Positions 44,494 to 63,922 of a stretch of DNA of 64,000 bases are shown here, in pieces. Under the pieces are notes generated by a model, which ran no database searches, was not told where the DNA came from, and worked only from the letters and a program-made list of their open reading frames with translations. The stretch lies in NCBI RefSeq assembly GCF_052324685.1, contig NC_135222.1:4131749-4195748 (forward strand), read 5' to 3'. Each line of letters starts with the position of its first letter. Within the stretch, counting starts at the first letter, position 1. Source of the DNA: Brachyhypopomus gauderio. Its lineage: Eukaryota; Chordata; Actinopteri; Gymnotiformes; Hypopomidae. The position numbers and the translations under genes are program-made.

Positions 44494-47237
44494 ATATATA
44501 TATAAAATTTTCATGCCTGATAGTGTTATATCAAGATCAAAATTGTGCAGTCGTCTACCAGGAAATTTTAGAGCACTTCATTCTTCCCTTTGTAGACAAG
44601 CTTTTTGGAGATGGAAATTTCATTTTCCTGCAGGACTTGGCACCTGTCCACACTGCCAAAAGTACCAAACTTTGTTTAATAACCACAGTATCGCTGTGCT
44701 TGTTTGGCCAGCAAACTCTCCTGACCTAAACCCCATAGAGAATCCATGGGACATTGTCAAGAGTAAAATGAGACACCAGATCAACAACGCAGATGAGCTG
44801 AAGGCTGCTATCAAAGCAATCTGGGCTTTCATTACACTTCAGCAGTGCCACAGGCTGATTGCCTCCATGCCACGCCGCATTAATACAGTAATTCGTCTAA
44901 AAGGAGCCCCGACCAAGTATTTAGTGGATTTACTGTACATTACTGTACGGGGCACTTTTCAGTAGGACAACGTTTCTGAATTAAAAATCTTTTCAGTTGG
45001 TCTTATGTAACATTCAAATTTTCTGAACTATAATTTTAAAAAATTTAATTCATTTCATTGTTGATTTACATTAGTTCTAAAACCCTAGATCAGTGAAAGG
45101 TCCCTCACCTGGTAAGTCTGCTGTGCTTCGTCATCAGGGACTGTGTGATTGTCGGTGATGGTCCAAAACAAGACGGAGTTCCTGATCGCAAACGTTATGG
45201 ACGAATGAAGCTTCTGCATTTTCATGAAAACTATCGCCCCGCCTACTGGGGCACTTGGAGAAAAAAAAGCTTGTCCATCTCCTCCCGCTGCCCGTTCAGA
45301 CAGGACAAGGTGAACACCTCCGCACACACCACACGCATTTGAGGTGGACACCTCCGCACACTCCACACGCATTTGAGGTGGACACCTCCGCACACACCAC
45401 ACGCATTTGAGGTGGACACCTCCGCACACACCACACGCATTTGAGGTGGACACCTCCGCACACACCACACGCATTTGAGGTGGACACCTCCGCACACACC
45501 ACACGCATTTGAGGTGAACACCTCCGCACACACCACACGCATTTGAGGTGGACACCTCCGCACACACCACACGCATTTGAGGTGGACACCTCCGCACACG
45601 CCACACGCATTTGAGGTGGACACCTCCGCACACGCCACACGCATTTGAGGTGGACACCTCCGCACACGCCACACGCATTTGAGGTGGACACCTCCGCACA
45701 CACCACACGCATTTGAGGTGAACACCTCCGCACACTCCACACGCATTTGAGGTGGACACCTCCGCACACTCCACACGCATTTGAGGTGGACACCTCCGCA
45801 CACACCACACGCATTTGAGGTGGACACCTCCGCACACACCACACGCATTTGAGGTGGACACCTCCGCACACACCACACGCATTTGAGGTGGACACCTCCG
45901 CACACGCCACACGCATTTGAGGTGGACACCTCCGCACACGCCACACGCATTTGAGGTGGACACCTCCGCACACGCCACACGCATTTGAGGTGGACACCTC
46001 CGCACACGCCACACGCATTTGAGGTGGACACCTCCGCACACGCCACACGCATTTGAGGTGGACACCTCCGCACACGCCACACGCATTTGAGGTGGACACC
46101 TCCGCACACGCCACACGCATTTGAGGTGGACACCTCCGCACACGCCACACGCATTTGAGGTGGACACCTCCGCACACGCCACACGCATTTGAGGTGGACA
46201 CCTCCGCACACGCCACACGCATTTGAGGTGGACACCTCCGCACACGCCACACGCATTTGAGGTGGACACCTCCGCACACGCCACACGCATTTGAGGTGGA
46301 CACCTCCGCACACGCCACACGCATTTGTCTGAAAGTCATGGAAAAGTCATGGAAAAGTCATGGAAATTAGTTGTCAAAAAAGTGTATGAACCCTGTGTTT
46401 GTTTTCTCATTAATAATAGTGTGTTCTTTATTATGTTGACTAGTAGGACAGTTAAAATATGATTGTTTATTCATGTTAATATCTGGAAGGATGACAAACA
46501 TGCAGCATAAGCATTTGAGAATGAGGGAATGCTTCTGTGTAGACAGAAAAGTGGGTGCTAATGATGGCTACAAAATTCATTTGTAAGTGGGAACGATCGC
46601 TTCCCCCTTCATATGCCTCACAGTGGTTTAGTCCACTGACCCCTCCCCTCCCCCTCTCCATATCCCTCAAATGGTTTGTTCAAGCAGGGCCACAGATGGC
46701 ATCAGTAAGGTTTGGGCAGAATTTTCTATAATTTTTCAAGGTTGGATGGTTTTTTTCCCTCTATTTTTTAAAAGTATTTTATTTTTAATTTTAATAAAAT
46801 TTAAATTTTTATTTTAATGTTGCTTTGTGTTGCAGGTTTGAAAAGTGCTGGAATTTAGGCTAAAGTACTTGAAATTGCTTGAAATTGTAACTAGTTTGTT
46901 TCACAACAACTAGCTGTCTGACTGAACAGTTCTCGTTTTAAATTAATAAATACGAGCCTCTTGTAATTCCAGGACGAAACGTGAGAGAACGTGAAGACCT
47001 AAAGATTGGCCGTTTTGAAAATAAACAACCATTAAATAATGTGATAAAGGCGAATTATTTTGAGTATATGCATAAATATTTAACTTAATTAAGTTTAACG
47101 AGCTGGGAAATATTGAAATGGACCTTTAAAGTGACGTACAAATGCTTGAATTCCACCTTATAAAGGTGTATGAACCCTGCAAACATGACTTTGTTCATTG
47201 CGCTGAGGTCGTATATATGCACAGAAGACATGAATGA

Positions 47238-47268
<31 letters not shown>

Positions 47269-50200
47269 GAACTGCTGGACTACGAGGTGGACAGTGATGA
47301 AGAGTGGGAGGAAGAGGAGCCAGGGGAGTCTTTGTCCCACAGTGAGGGGGTGAGTCATATCGTGTCCGTGAGGGCAATACTGCAAGAAGTCTAATTCAAC
47401 GTGATGACTCCAATGGTTTTGATTTTTGAAAAATGTTTTCAAAAGATGGATGTGTATTTAGGAGAATGAAAAGTCTTCAGTGTTTATGGGCAAGAGCTTT
47501 TATTGTTTTGCAGTAAAGTGTTGGTCTTGATTTTGTTATGGCTTGGAGCAGTACTAAAGTGTAGTGATGTAATGATGACTCTAATGTACCAGGATGAGGA
47601 CGATGAAGGAGGGGATGACGACGACGACGATGATGGATTCTTTGTGCCACATGGCTACCTGTCCGATGGGGAAGGAGCACTTCAAGATGAGGTCTGTCTG
47701 GCTGACCTCTTTCTGACTAGAGTAAAATGTCATATAGTAATCTCTTAACTGCTGAAGCTTATAATTATGTGTATATTTTCGTTCAAATGTTTTATTACTT
47801 TTTCATTCAAGTGTATTGAATGTATTTTTCTAAGTTTGATGTAGTTTGTACTTAATGGTAATGAGTTTGTTGTAGTTTATTCTTGATTTAAAATGGTGTG
47901 ATTTGGTTTGACAGTACCCTGGCTATGGTCACTGAGGTGTGGCTCTGTGTGGGGGTGTGGTCTGTGTGCTTAGATGGGCGGTGATCCAGAGAAACAGAAG
48001 GTACGACAGCGACTGAAGGCTCGAGAGTGGGATGAGCTGATGGCTGAAAGGAAGCTGAATGTGCTGGTGCCAGTGGTGGTGGGCTGTGTGTGGCAGGGGG
48101 CGGAGCCTCTGCCAGACCTGCTGCCGTATGCGGTATGCATGCTGGAGCCCCTCCCAAGGGAGGAGCCTCGGACGCCTGAGGATGATGCCTCAAGTCAGCA
48201 GAGAAAAGAGCAGCGTGAGTTTATTGGTCCTGGCTACATGTGAGATGATGTGGTGTCCAGTCTCTCAAAATGTATGTGCCTGGTATCATTGAATCACTGT
48301 AATTGATTAAATCTGGCTGAGTAGACAACGAAACTTTCACGTAGCTGGAAGGTTTAAAACTTTAAAAAGTGTCTTTATTGCCTAACAGCGATTATAATGT
48401 AGTGTGAATGAGCACATTTCAAAATGAATCGACAGTTTACACTTCCTCAAGTGTTGCGCAAATCGATTTATATTTTAAGTAACTACACTTGAGTCCTGAA
48501 GCCCTAGGCTAGCGTTGCTGTTAAGTTTTATTTTAGTGATTTTCATGATGGGATTGATGTAGCTGTCCAACTGACCTCATTTACTGACTTTAGATCATTT
48601 TCTTTATAACAGACAAAAACATTTGAAGAAACGTGTGCCCTGTTGGTATAAATATGACCGCGGCGATCTCTGTTGACTGCTCGGTCCTGATGGGATCTCT
48701 CAATGTTTCCCTGCTTGGCTCTCAGTTCTCTCCCAGCTGCTGCCGTTACTCCACGGCAACGTGAACAGCAGTAAGGTCATCATCACGGAGTTCCAGGAGT
48801 CCTGTCGTCAGCGCACGGCCTCGCAGAGCGGCAGCCCTCAGGGCTCTGACGTCGTCCCCCCTCGGTGAGGCGCTCCACACCACTGTTAGAGAAAAGCCAA
48901 AGCATCTCTGTGTGTATCTGTGTCTGTCTCTGTGTGTATGAAGTCTGTTCTTGCGTGTCCATCATAGATGTTAAAAGTTTAGGACTGAAGGGAGGCGGGT
49001 ACGCCATTGGTGTCCAAGCCTGGCGAGTTAGCAAGAAGTCAGAACGGATTATAGTGGCTTTACGCCAAGAGGATTGTAGTGGCTGTTGATACCTGGCCAG
49101 TGTGTATCGTCTCTTCTTGTTGGGTGTCGAACGCCTCATGAATGTGGCTTGTAGCTCATTCGCCAGTGCAGAGTGAAAATAAACACGGTGACATAGCCTT
49201 GTAGCTTCCCGTGACGCAGCACGGCGGCCTTTTAACTTGTACCGTGGTTTCGATCCTCACTCAGGACTCACGTGAAGCGTCTCATAAAGGAGAACGCGGT
49301 GTATGAGAAGCGCTCGACCTACAGGCGCTGCTGCTGGTACGTGCACGCCGATGTGCTGGCTCGCTTCGGCCAGGAGGCCCTGCCCGTGCCCTGCAGGTGG
49401 ACCTACCTCACCCCCGGGGCAAATGTGGCCCGTGACGACCCCGCAGGGCAGCCGGCGGGGACGCAGGGCACCTCGCCCACCACGCCCCAGTCCGCCTCCT
49501 CCACACCCTCCAACAAGAGGAAGAGTGCTAGCAACCACTCCATCACCAAGTACATGAAGAGATGTGGCAACCCTGAACAGGTGGAGACTTTATTTTTATG
49601 CACCATGTAGATTGTTTGGCTCTGTGTAGATTTTGATGCATATATGTAGTTGGCAGTGTTGCTTAGTGTTGGTGTCGATTTGCCATTTTTATGGGCATTA
49701 AAGAGAGTGGAGCTTAAGTCCTGAGGTCTGCCCTGTGCCCCATAGGCTGAGACTATGGAAACTGATGGCTTTCAAGCAGATACTGAGGATGATGATGACG
49801 ACTGCATTATTTTGAGCGAACAGTCTGGTAAGTCCAGAACATTAAATCCAAGTGTTTCAGAAACCAAGATTAGTCCTAACCCCAGGCTAAACGGGACATT
49901 CAGTGATGAGGAATTGCCGCGGGCATTTTGATTTAGTTTACAACTAGTCTTGATCCATGACCAGGAACCCGGCTTGGAACCATAGACTATATACAATGAT
50001 GCGTCACCGTTGAGTTTAAAAAGTCAAAGGACTATTAGGAAGTTTAATGTGAGCTAGCTAGCATAGATTCCTAATATGAGGGCATTTCAAGTCAGCTAGC
50101 TCGAATTTGCTGTCAAGCGCATCCAAGACGTTTGATCTATTAGATGTCGATCATCGCAGCCATTAGCTGTCGATCACGTCATTGCCACACCCCTTTAAAT

Positions 50201-50636
50201 AACACCAAATAACTTGCGATAACGATATATGTTTATTGTAACGAAAAACACTGGAAGAGGTGGTAATGGAAGGGGCTCTGAAAGAGTTGACGTAACAACT
50301 GCCCGATAAACTTATTTGATGTGTAATAAAATTTAGTTTATGGTCTGAGCCATTCACTTACAGGGGAATGGGCGGGGTTTAAAGTACTGCAGACGGAGAC
50401 GTCACTTTTCACCTGTTGTCATTCAGTCCATTTATATACACGGCCAGTTGTAAATGTACAGATATCAACTACACGGAGAAGAGCCAAAACAGTGACTGAC
50501 TTTCATTCTTGATCCAGGATCTCCCGAACAAGATGGCTCCACCCCTAAAACGGAAGCGAAGAGCACAACGCCAATGGACACAAACCCATGTGATGCTGCT
50601 CTTACCCTCCCCTGCCCCACACCAGCTACAGCCTGA
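29670..50636 (+). CDS. chaf1a: CHAF1A, CAF-1 large subunit (p150), complete (15 coding exons)
   Basis: Large subunit of chromatin assembly factor 1, which deposits H3-H4 on newly replicated DNA by binding PCNA. Coding exons: 29670-29718, 30209-30822, 31438-31488, 31676-31917, 32008-32068, 32277-32345, 32537-32766, 45138-45309, 47269-47349, 47593-47691, 47974-48214, 48726-48864, 49265-49580, 49746-49827, 50518-50636. All joins keep phase: 854 codons (human 956). Visible: N-terminal PCNA-binding KKLVQARLPFKRLN; SUMO-interacting motif VVMIDLTEDS; KER coiled coil (exons 4-6, Lys/Glu/Arg rich); second PIP-like ITRFLQKPKT; the KFAPFEIKEHM block; RMKLLHFHENYRPAYWGTW; the acidic ED domain (LLDYEVDSDEEWEEEE through DDDDDDDGFFVPHGYL); and the C-terminal winged-helix region (LLPLLHGNVNSSKVI ... 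RLIKENAVYEKR). Intron 7 is 12.4 kb because of nested transposons. The donor of intron 8 adjoins a minisatellite. Confidence 0.97.
32915..33195 (-). mobile_element. Tc1/mariner remnant (minus strand)
   Basis: The minus strand reads FSDESKFCISFGNQAPRVW, the block around the first catalytic Asp region of fish Tc1-like transposases. It then runs after a large deletion into terminal sequence ending at ACAGGTGCTCAGTAAATTTG near 32915. Stops and the internal loss show it is dead. Confidence 0.75.
34157..34883 (+). mobile_element. LTR-like segment inside the hAT left arm
   Basis: It starts TGTCACGTCTGGCTCC, carries a near-duplicate of about 50 bp at 34301-34350 and 34359-34409 (CCAGACTATACCTT...), and has GAAATAAAATCTAATG as a poly(A)-signal-like region near 34808. 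This resembles a solo LTR. The right boundary is unclear and no matching target duplication was found, so the call is tentative. Confidence 0.4.
35504..35842 (+). mobile_element. Solo LTR (copy 2), plus strand
   Basis: The ends are TGTCACG...GCGTCACA, with a perfect 5-bp duplication AAAAC on both sides (35499-35503 and 35843-35847). GTCTATTTAATGTGCGC at about 35663 and AAAATAAAAGTGACG at about 35769 look like promoter and poly(A) signal regions. It is the same family as 27142-27472. It lies in the non-coding left flank of the CMC element, so it arrived after that element. Confidence 0.88.
36044..38485 (-). CDS. Transposase of the CMC/EnSpm-like element (813 aa, single ORF)
   Basis: Intact uninterrupted ORF. 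The N-terminus carries two C2H2-like fingers: C3/C6/H19/H24 and C36/C41/H54/H59. An acidic, Ser-rich linker follows to about residue 150. The central domain contains the motif DVMHDVLEGV near residue 469, comparable to the conserved Asp-x-Met-His block in transposases of the CACTA/Tnp2 type. Near residue 632 is WCMRYEGKHNFFKK, a candidate position for the catalytic Glu. Further conserved-looking blocks are ARYCCRFCLAEKH (a CxxC just before it) and HHFLIHYPRCIQK. Its ATG lies 14 nt beyond the stop of the upstream gene of the same element, so it may be translated from a bicistronic or alternatively spliced RNA. Expected action: nuclear, binding the CACAG termini to cut and paste the element. Family level is inferred from memory of motifs. 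Confidence 0.85.
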   Translation of the reverse strand: MRCFLCKSDHGSPNSLVKHLKVIHGLCTGRTLYLKCGQVGCSRSFGSFSGFRKHLNKCHVNSLLDIEQIGDFASSQSDLNICNAIDDVSAENVESESGLSSFPDLVNSCASVIADLKTAGVSQSLVNSVVISMEDIVQDIHQHAKEKVIKVVCNDDRQPEMCKKIEACFDEIENPFMVLNSEYKQSKFLTDKWETVEPVECVIGSRFDTRLNKKTGTYDQKVVQDKFMYVPILSTLQLIFKSQYAPEMLQTTCPNSSKLGDICDGSFFKSHPLFSIERHTLQIQIFYDDFEVANPLGSKRGIHKLGGIYFTLRNFSPKWNSCLANIHLCALFHVQDLKRYGFNAILAPVVQDIKILECDGIDIPFYGGHIRGSVVQVTGDNLALHCLFGLVESFNARYCCRFCLAEKHDFQTEFSEDSPKIVLRTKEIHNAHCQEMTMNPSLPHVFGVKSSCLLNSLQYFHTTENFSVDVMHDVLEGVAQYELKLLFVYLKERHITSGELYLRIQSFDYGFMEKNNRPATLNLCESSNDLGLNAVQSWCLLRNVPLIFGDLLTSTDKHWELLLLLLQIVNIVFSPKLSQGLSVYLKHLIVEHHKLFKQLFPQKKLLPKHHFLIHYPRCIQKIGPVLHSWCMRYEGKHNFFKKQLKSFKNITKTLAKKHQNHMANSWQSSTTFRRLDMGPGKMVSLNVVKGGSGIATEMQVPSSTQVLKVSWAKYHGFVYRPNLVICGKVESEMPLFYIIDSVLIVHERLLLLTVPLITVAFREHFHAFEVNKSKHDFCFFHVDSLCYHRPFDIQRSYETDDTALLIVPYCFLW
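38500..41357 (-). CDS. Accessory protein of the CMC/EnSpm-like element (10 exons, 523 aa)
   Basis: Spliced gene reconstructed by hand: exons 41357-41276, 41119-40970, 40809-40655, 40567-40431, 40319-40226, 39879-39768, 39672-39449, 39355-39184, 39040-38913, 38817-38500. The donors are GT and the acceptors AG, and the sum (1572 nt) is open throughout. The N-terminal about 75 residues (MLVRVRFGGEQKYVKL ... VYDQSDTEIDAEVFEDI) look like a ubiquitin-like/PB1 or CIDE-N type fold. A Ser/Thr-rich linker follows, then blocks DPTRRQMINILAAEM, GIVGLFPYLEDPYSQHGYEH and YYDPESGSGYLAWRLK. From memory these resemble a large uncharacterised teleost family often labelled SAMD3-like. The last exon encodes a compact C-terminal domain (VSCQPYLLALG ... 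YALPCKATASVGAFDEL). A role as a TnpA-like terminal-repeat binder or assembly partner is inference from its place in the element. Confidence 0.8.
42591..42845. repeat. Minisatellite of 13- and 16-bp subunits
   Basis: Alternating units ACATTTACCAGATCGT (16 bp) and ACATTTACCACT (12-13 bp), later mixed with GGATTTACCAGATCGT. It starts 20 bp right of the hAT target duplication. The 130-codon frame through it is a product of the repeat. Confidence 0.9.
42846..44253. other. chaf1a intron 7, unassigned interior
   Basis: AT-rich intronic sequence without recognisable coding or repeat-family signature. The stretch 43910-44000 is richer in GC and may be an old insertion. Confidence 0.3.
44339..44490. 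repeat. Adjacent (TA)n and (TC)n microsatellites
   Basis: A (TA) run of about 38 units (44339-44416) is followed, after ggatctcga, by a (TC) run of about 33 units (44424-44490). They directly precede a Tc1 remnant. Confidence 0.96.
44520..44965 (+). pseudogene. Tc1/mariner transposase remnant (C-terminal part)
   Basis: The plus strand encodes, with one frame change near 44690, the distal half of a Tc1-like transposase: YQEILEHFILPFVDKLFGDG, FLQDLAPVHTAKSTK, then WPANSPDLNPIENPWDIVK (the DPN/E region) and CHRLIASMPRRI to a stop. The N-terminal half is missing and a frameshift splits the catalytic core, so it is dead. It is closely related to, but opposite in orientation from, the remnant at 32915-33195. 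Confidence 0.88.
45310..46326. repeat. 34-bp minisatellite, about 30 copies, abutting chaf1a exon 8
   Basis: The unit GAGGTGGACACCTCCGCACA + CGCCACACGCATTT repeats without spacers. The main variable site is CACAC[G/A/T]CCAC-like: G, A or T variants. Two units have GTGAAC instead of GTGGAC besides the first. The last 13 units are all the G variant, while the proximal 17 are mixed. The first unit begins at the GT of the exon 8 splice donor. Because 34 is not a multiple of three, three units make 34 codons and all three minus-strand frames stay open for over 1 kb, giving spurious Cys-rich ORFs. Confidence 0.97.
46327..47240. other. chaf1a intron 8, distal part
   Basis: Starts with three direct copies of AAAAGTCATGG-like words (46333-46366). 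Sequences AGTGTATGAACCCTG (about 46380) and GGTGTATGAACCCTG (about 47165) form a direct pair about 0.8 kb apart, suggesting an AT-rich interspersed repeat between them. No coding potential was seen. Confidence 0.4.
47239..47266 (+). promoter_or_regulatory. TG-repeat splice acceptor of chaf1a exon 9
   Basis: The acceptor of exon 9 is preceded by TGTGTGTTTGTG followed by TG repeats up to TTAG|GAACTG. Only short T runs are present, so the usual pyrimidine tract is replaced by a UG-repeat in the RNA. Phase and protein homology (LLDYEVDSDEEWEEEE) fix the acceptor. Confidence 0.8.
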
Positions 50637-52180
50637 GGCCTAAAACCTCATCTGTGTGTGTGTCTCTCTCTGTGGGGTAGGTGAGGTGACTTACAGTCAC
50701 AGACAATACACAGTATTAAAGGCCCCTCAAATGAGCAGTTATGCCATTTAAATGTTAAATAAAGCTTTAGATAGTCCACTGTAATATATAATATATGAGC
50801 AGTGGGCAGTTTTAAGCAGTAACAAGGTTCTTTTGAAGAGGCAGCTGTGTTGTTGTTCTTAGCACCACTGCTGACTGGTGGTAAGGCTTGTGAACAGACT
50901 ATAGGTGTCCGGGCTCCTCTGGTATACAGTGGTGAAGCCCTTAAAACAAGTCTTCAAATGTCACACCCTTGTCTGACCAGGAGTCGTAGCTGTCTGCTGG
51001 ACTTGTAGCTAGCTCACTGTCGGCCTTTTTAAAAATATACATAAAGTATATATATATTTGTGTTTTCCCAGAATACTTGAACTGGTTTATTTCATTAAAA
51101 AAAAATAATGATTGTTGAAAAATGTATCGCACTTTTATATGCCTTTATTGTTCTTACTGTCATCTTGGCTCATGTCTATACCTGCCTGTGTTAGTTTAGT
51201 AGGGCGTTTGTAACCACATACCGTACAATTGCTTTATGTTCCCCAAGCTGCTAAAAGTGTAAATTATATTTCAAACATCTATGAAGTGTAACACTTGAAG
51301 ATTTGTTAGTGGTGGAAATGGGTAAGAATCAAAAAGGTTATAAACTGGACATTTGTGTTGGCATTAGAAAACATTCTCCAGGATAATATGCAGCATAGTT
51401 TTACAATTGATTGGTGTCTTAATACTTCTTTGAATAAAGGATTATTTAAAAACTAAAAATTTAATGTGAGCTATAAGGTGACAAGAGACATGGTGTGCTA
51501 AAGGGATTGAGATTGGATTAGAGTAGTGAAAAGGGTGGGGGGCGTGTCCTTTATCTGCACATTTTCACAACAGAAATCCGATGGTGCATCCTTTAACTTT
51601 TATTACATACAACAGATTAGTTTAAGCAACAGAGCACAACAGTGGTACTGTAGACAGCACAAATATATATTTTCTGTTCCTTCCATCAGTTTTAACGAAA
51701 ATCTCATCATTGTGAAAACAAACCAGTACTTTTTAGCAAGCAAGTTGTTACTTTGTGGTCCTCTATTACTGCTGTGACCCAGGGACAGATGCATACTGTA
51801 ATGCCTACTTGGGAAAATTTTTATAATTGACAGTTTAGTGTTCTATTTTCGCTCTCTCGAAAAAAGGAATGGACATTTAGTGTTTTGTGAGGAGGTCGGC
51901 AGTTGTCTTGGTTTTGTCAGATCAGTGTGATCAAGGGTGTGTTTAAAATTATGCACCTCTGAAATGGTAAGAGGTAAACACATGAAAGTTTTCCACTTAA
52001 AACTCTTTCTGAAACATCCACATAAGCTGGAGTTGTTGCCTGTAAAAAGAACGTAGATTTTACATTTTATTTTTTGTAGCAGTGCTTTACTCTGTTCCAT
52101 GTTTAATGGACTTGTTTTAAAAAACATATTTGGAACAGCATTTGGTGTGGTAAAATACAAATAAAGATAATGGACCATTT
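50637..52180 (+). other. chaf1a: chaf1a 3' UTR with three candidate poly(A) signals
   Basis: AATAAA occurs on the plus strand at 50758-50763, 51433-51438 and 52160-52165. The first gives a short 3' UTR of about 150 bp; the last would bring the transcript to within a few tens of bases of the ubxn6 end. No other gene is visible. Confidence 0.5.
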
Positions 52181-52209
52181 GTACAGCAGCATCACAGTGC
52201 AGAAAATAA

Positions 52210-52215
52210 TTTATT
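52210..52215 (-). terminator. ubxn6 poly(A) signal
   Basis: TTTATT on the plus strand is AATAAA on the minus strand, about 290 nt downstream of the ubxn6 stop codon. It is the nearest canonical signal. Confidence 0.6.
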
Positions 52216-52502
52216 CTCTAGTACATATACAATAAACTTAATACTTAAGTTTTCTTTTAAAGGCAAACTCGTTGCTTAGGTAACGACGTGACCGTGCTTT
52301 GCTCTGTTTGAGAAGCAGCTGCACGTGCGCACAGGAGCCCATTGACGAACCCGGGTGGCTTCATCACCCCATCAGCGCGTTCAAGGATGCTCGGGCACCT
52401 CAGGGATGGGCTTCCGGCAGAGAAATGTGGTGCGGTCAGAAGAGCGGGAAAAGGCCCAGGACAGAAGAGCGTGCGGAGAGGGGGGGTGGACGGCGCCTGC
52501 AT

Positions 52503-59345
<6,843 letters not shown>

Positions 59346-60244
59346 TTTTATTCTGGTAGTGTGAAAAGAAAACAGATGCTTTGTAAGTCATACAAAACGT
59401 ATAGTAATCTGTTTACATCGATGGGAAGAAGCGCCTTCTCTGCAGGAAATGGAGCGCCCCGTGAGTGGAAACAGCGCCCTCCAGCGGCCGGGCTGTACGA
59501 GCACACCTGAATACAAACGCCTGGTCGTGTTCTCAACACAGTCCCAGGAGTCCATTCTCTGTACAGGTAGGTCGCGCCCCCTCAGTCAGCACATCTTATT
59601 CATTACAGAAATGTGTAATTATTGAGAATTATATAATGACATTATAACTTTGAATCAGTTAAGCGAGAACAATTCCCAATCGTAAAGTGCATGGGTATCC
59701 CAGATCTGAAGTGGAGGGCCACTGTTTCAGTCCACCAAACGCCACTGAACTAAACTTTATTAACCATCGTGTACGACTACTTCCTGACACACAACTGTCA
59801 GGGATTTTGATATTTATTGGATGTAGTCTCAGTTAGATATTACTTGACATCTTTACATTGTTGTAACAATTTAAAATCTCATCTTTAAGAGTTCTTATAT
59901 TTGCTAACAAAAATCACTGACCTTTAGTGCAATTTTTTTCTTGAATTTCGTTGCTTTGAAATGATATTACTTAATTATGATAATAATCCGAGCACGTCCA
60001 CGGTGTATACACATTGTAATTTCTCATTGGTCCAGGGCAAAGATTGACAGACAATGTGACCTATGGGTGGTGAGCGGCGGGCGGGACATCCGTTCTTGCG
60101 CTCAGTTAGCGGAAGCTGGTGCTGGAACCAACCGCCTAACCTCGCGTTGTAGAGGTCCTGTGTCGGGTTGAAAACGGGCTGCAGGGAGATAAACAGCGCT
60201 AAAATTAAGAAGAAAATAGAGACGGTGCACAAAGAAGCGAGGAC
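59346..60244. promoter_or_regulatory. Divergent promoter interval ubxn6 / hdgfl2
   Basis: The two start codons face away from each other over 899 bp. GC-rich ends (59430-59580 and 60050-60240) flank an AT-rich centre. CCAAT-like ATTGGTCC lies at about 60028-60035, near hdgfl2. Two separate promoters or one bidirectional promoter are both possible. Confidence 0.5.

Positions 60245-63922
<3,678 letters not shown>

Noticed and set aside
44260-44514. ORF of RE and YI repeats
   Set aside because: Pure dinucleotide microsatellite translation.
45310-46326. Regular 34-bp units could suggest a CRISPR-like array
   Set aside because: Units are contiguous with no unique spacers, in a vertebrate intron; it is a minisatellite.
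45085-46339. Three long minus-strand ORFs of 347-411 codons with a Cys-rich repeat
   Set aside because: They are produced entirely by the 34-bp minisatellite in all three frames; the real gene here is chaf1a on the plus strand.
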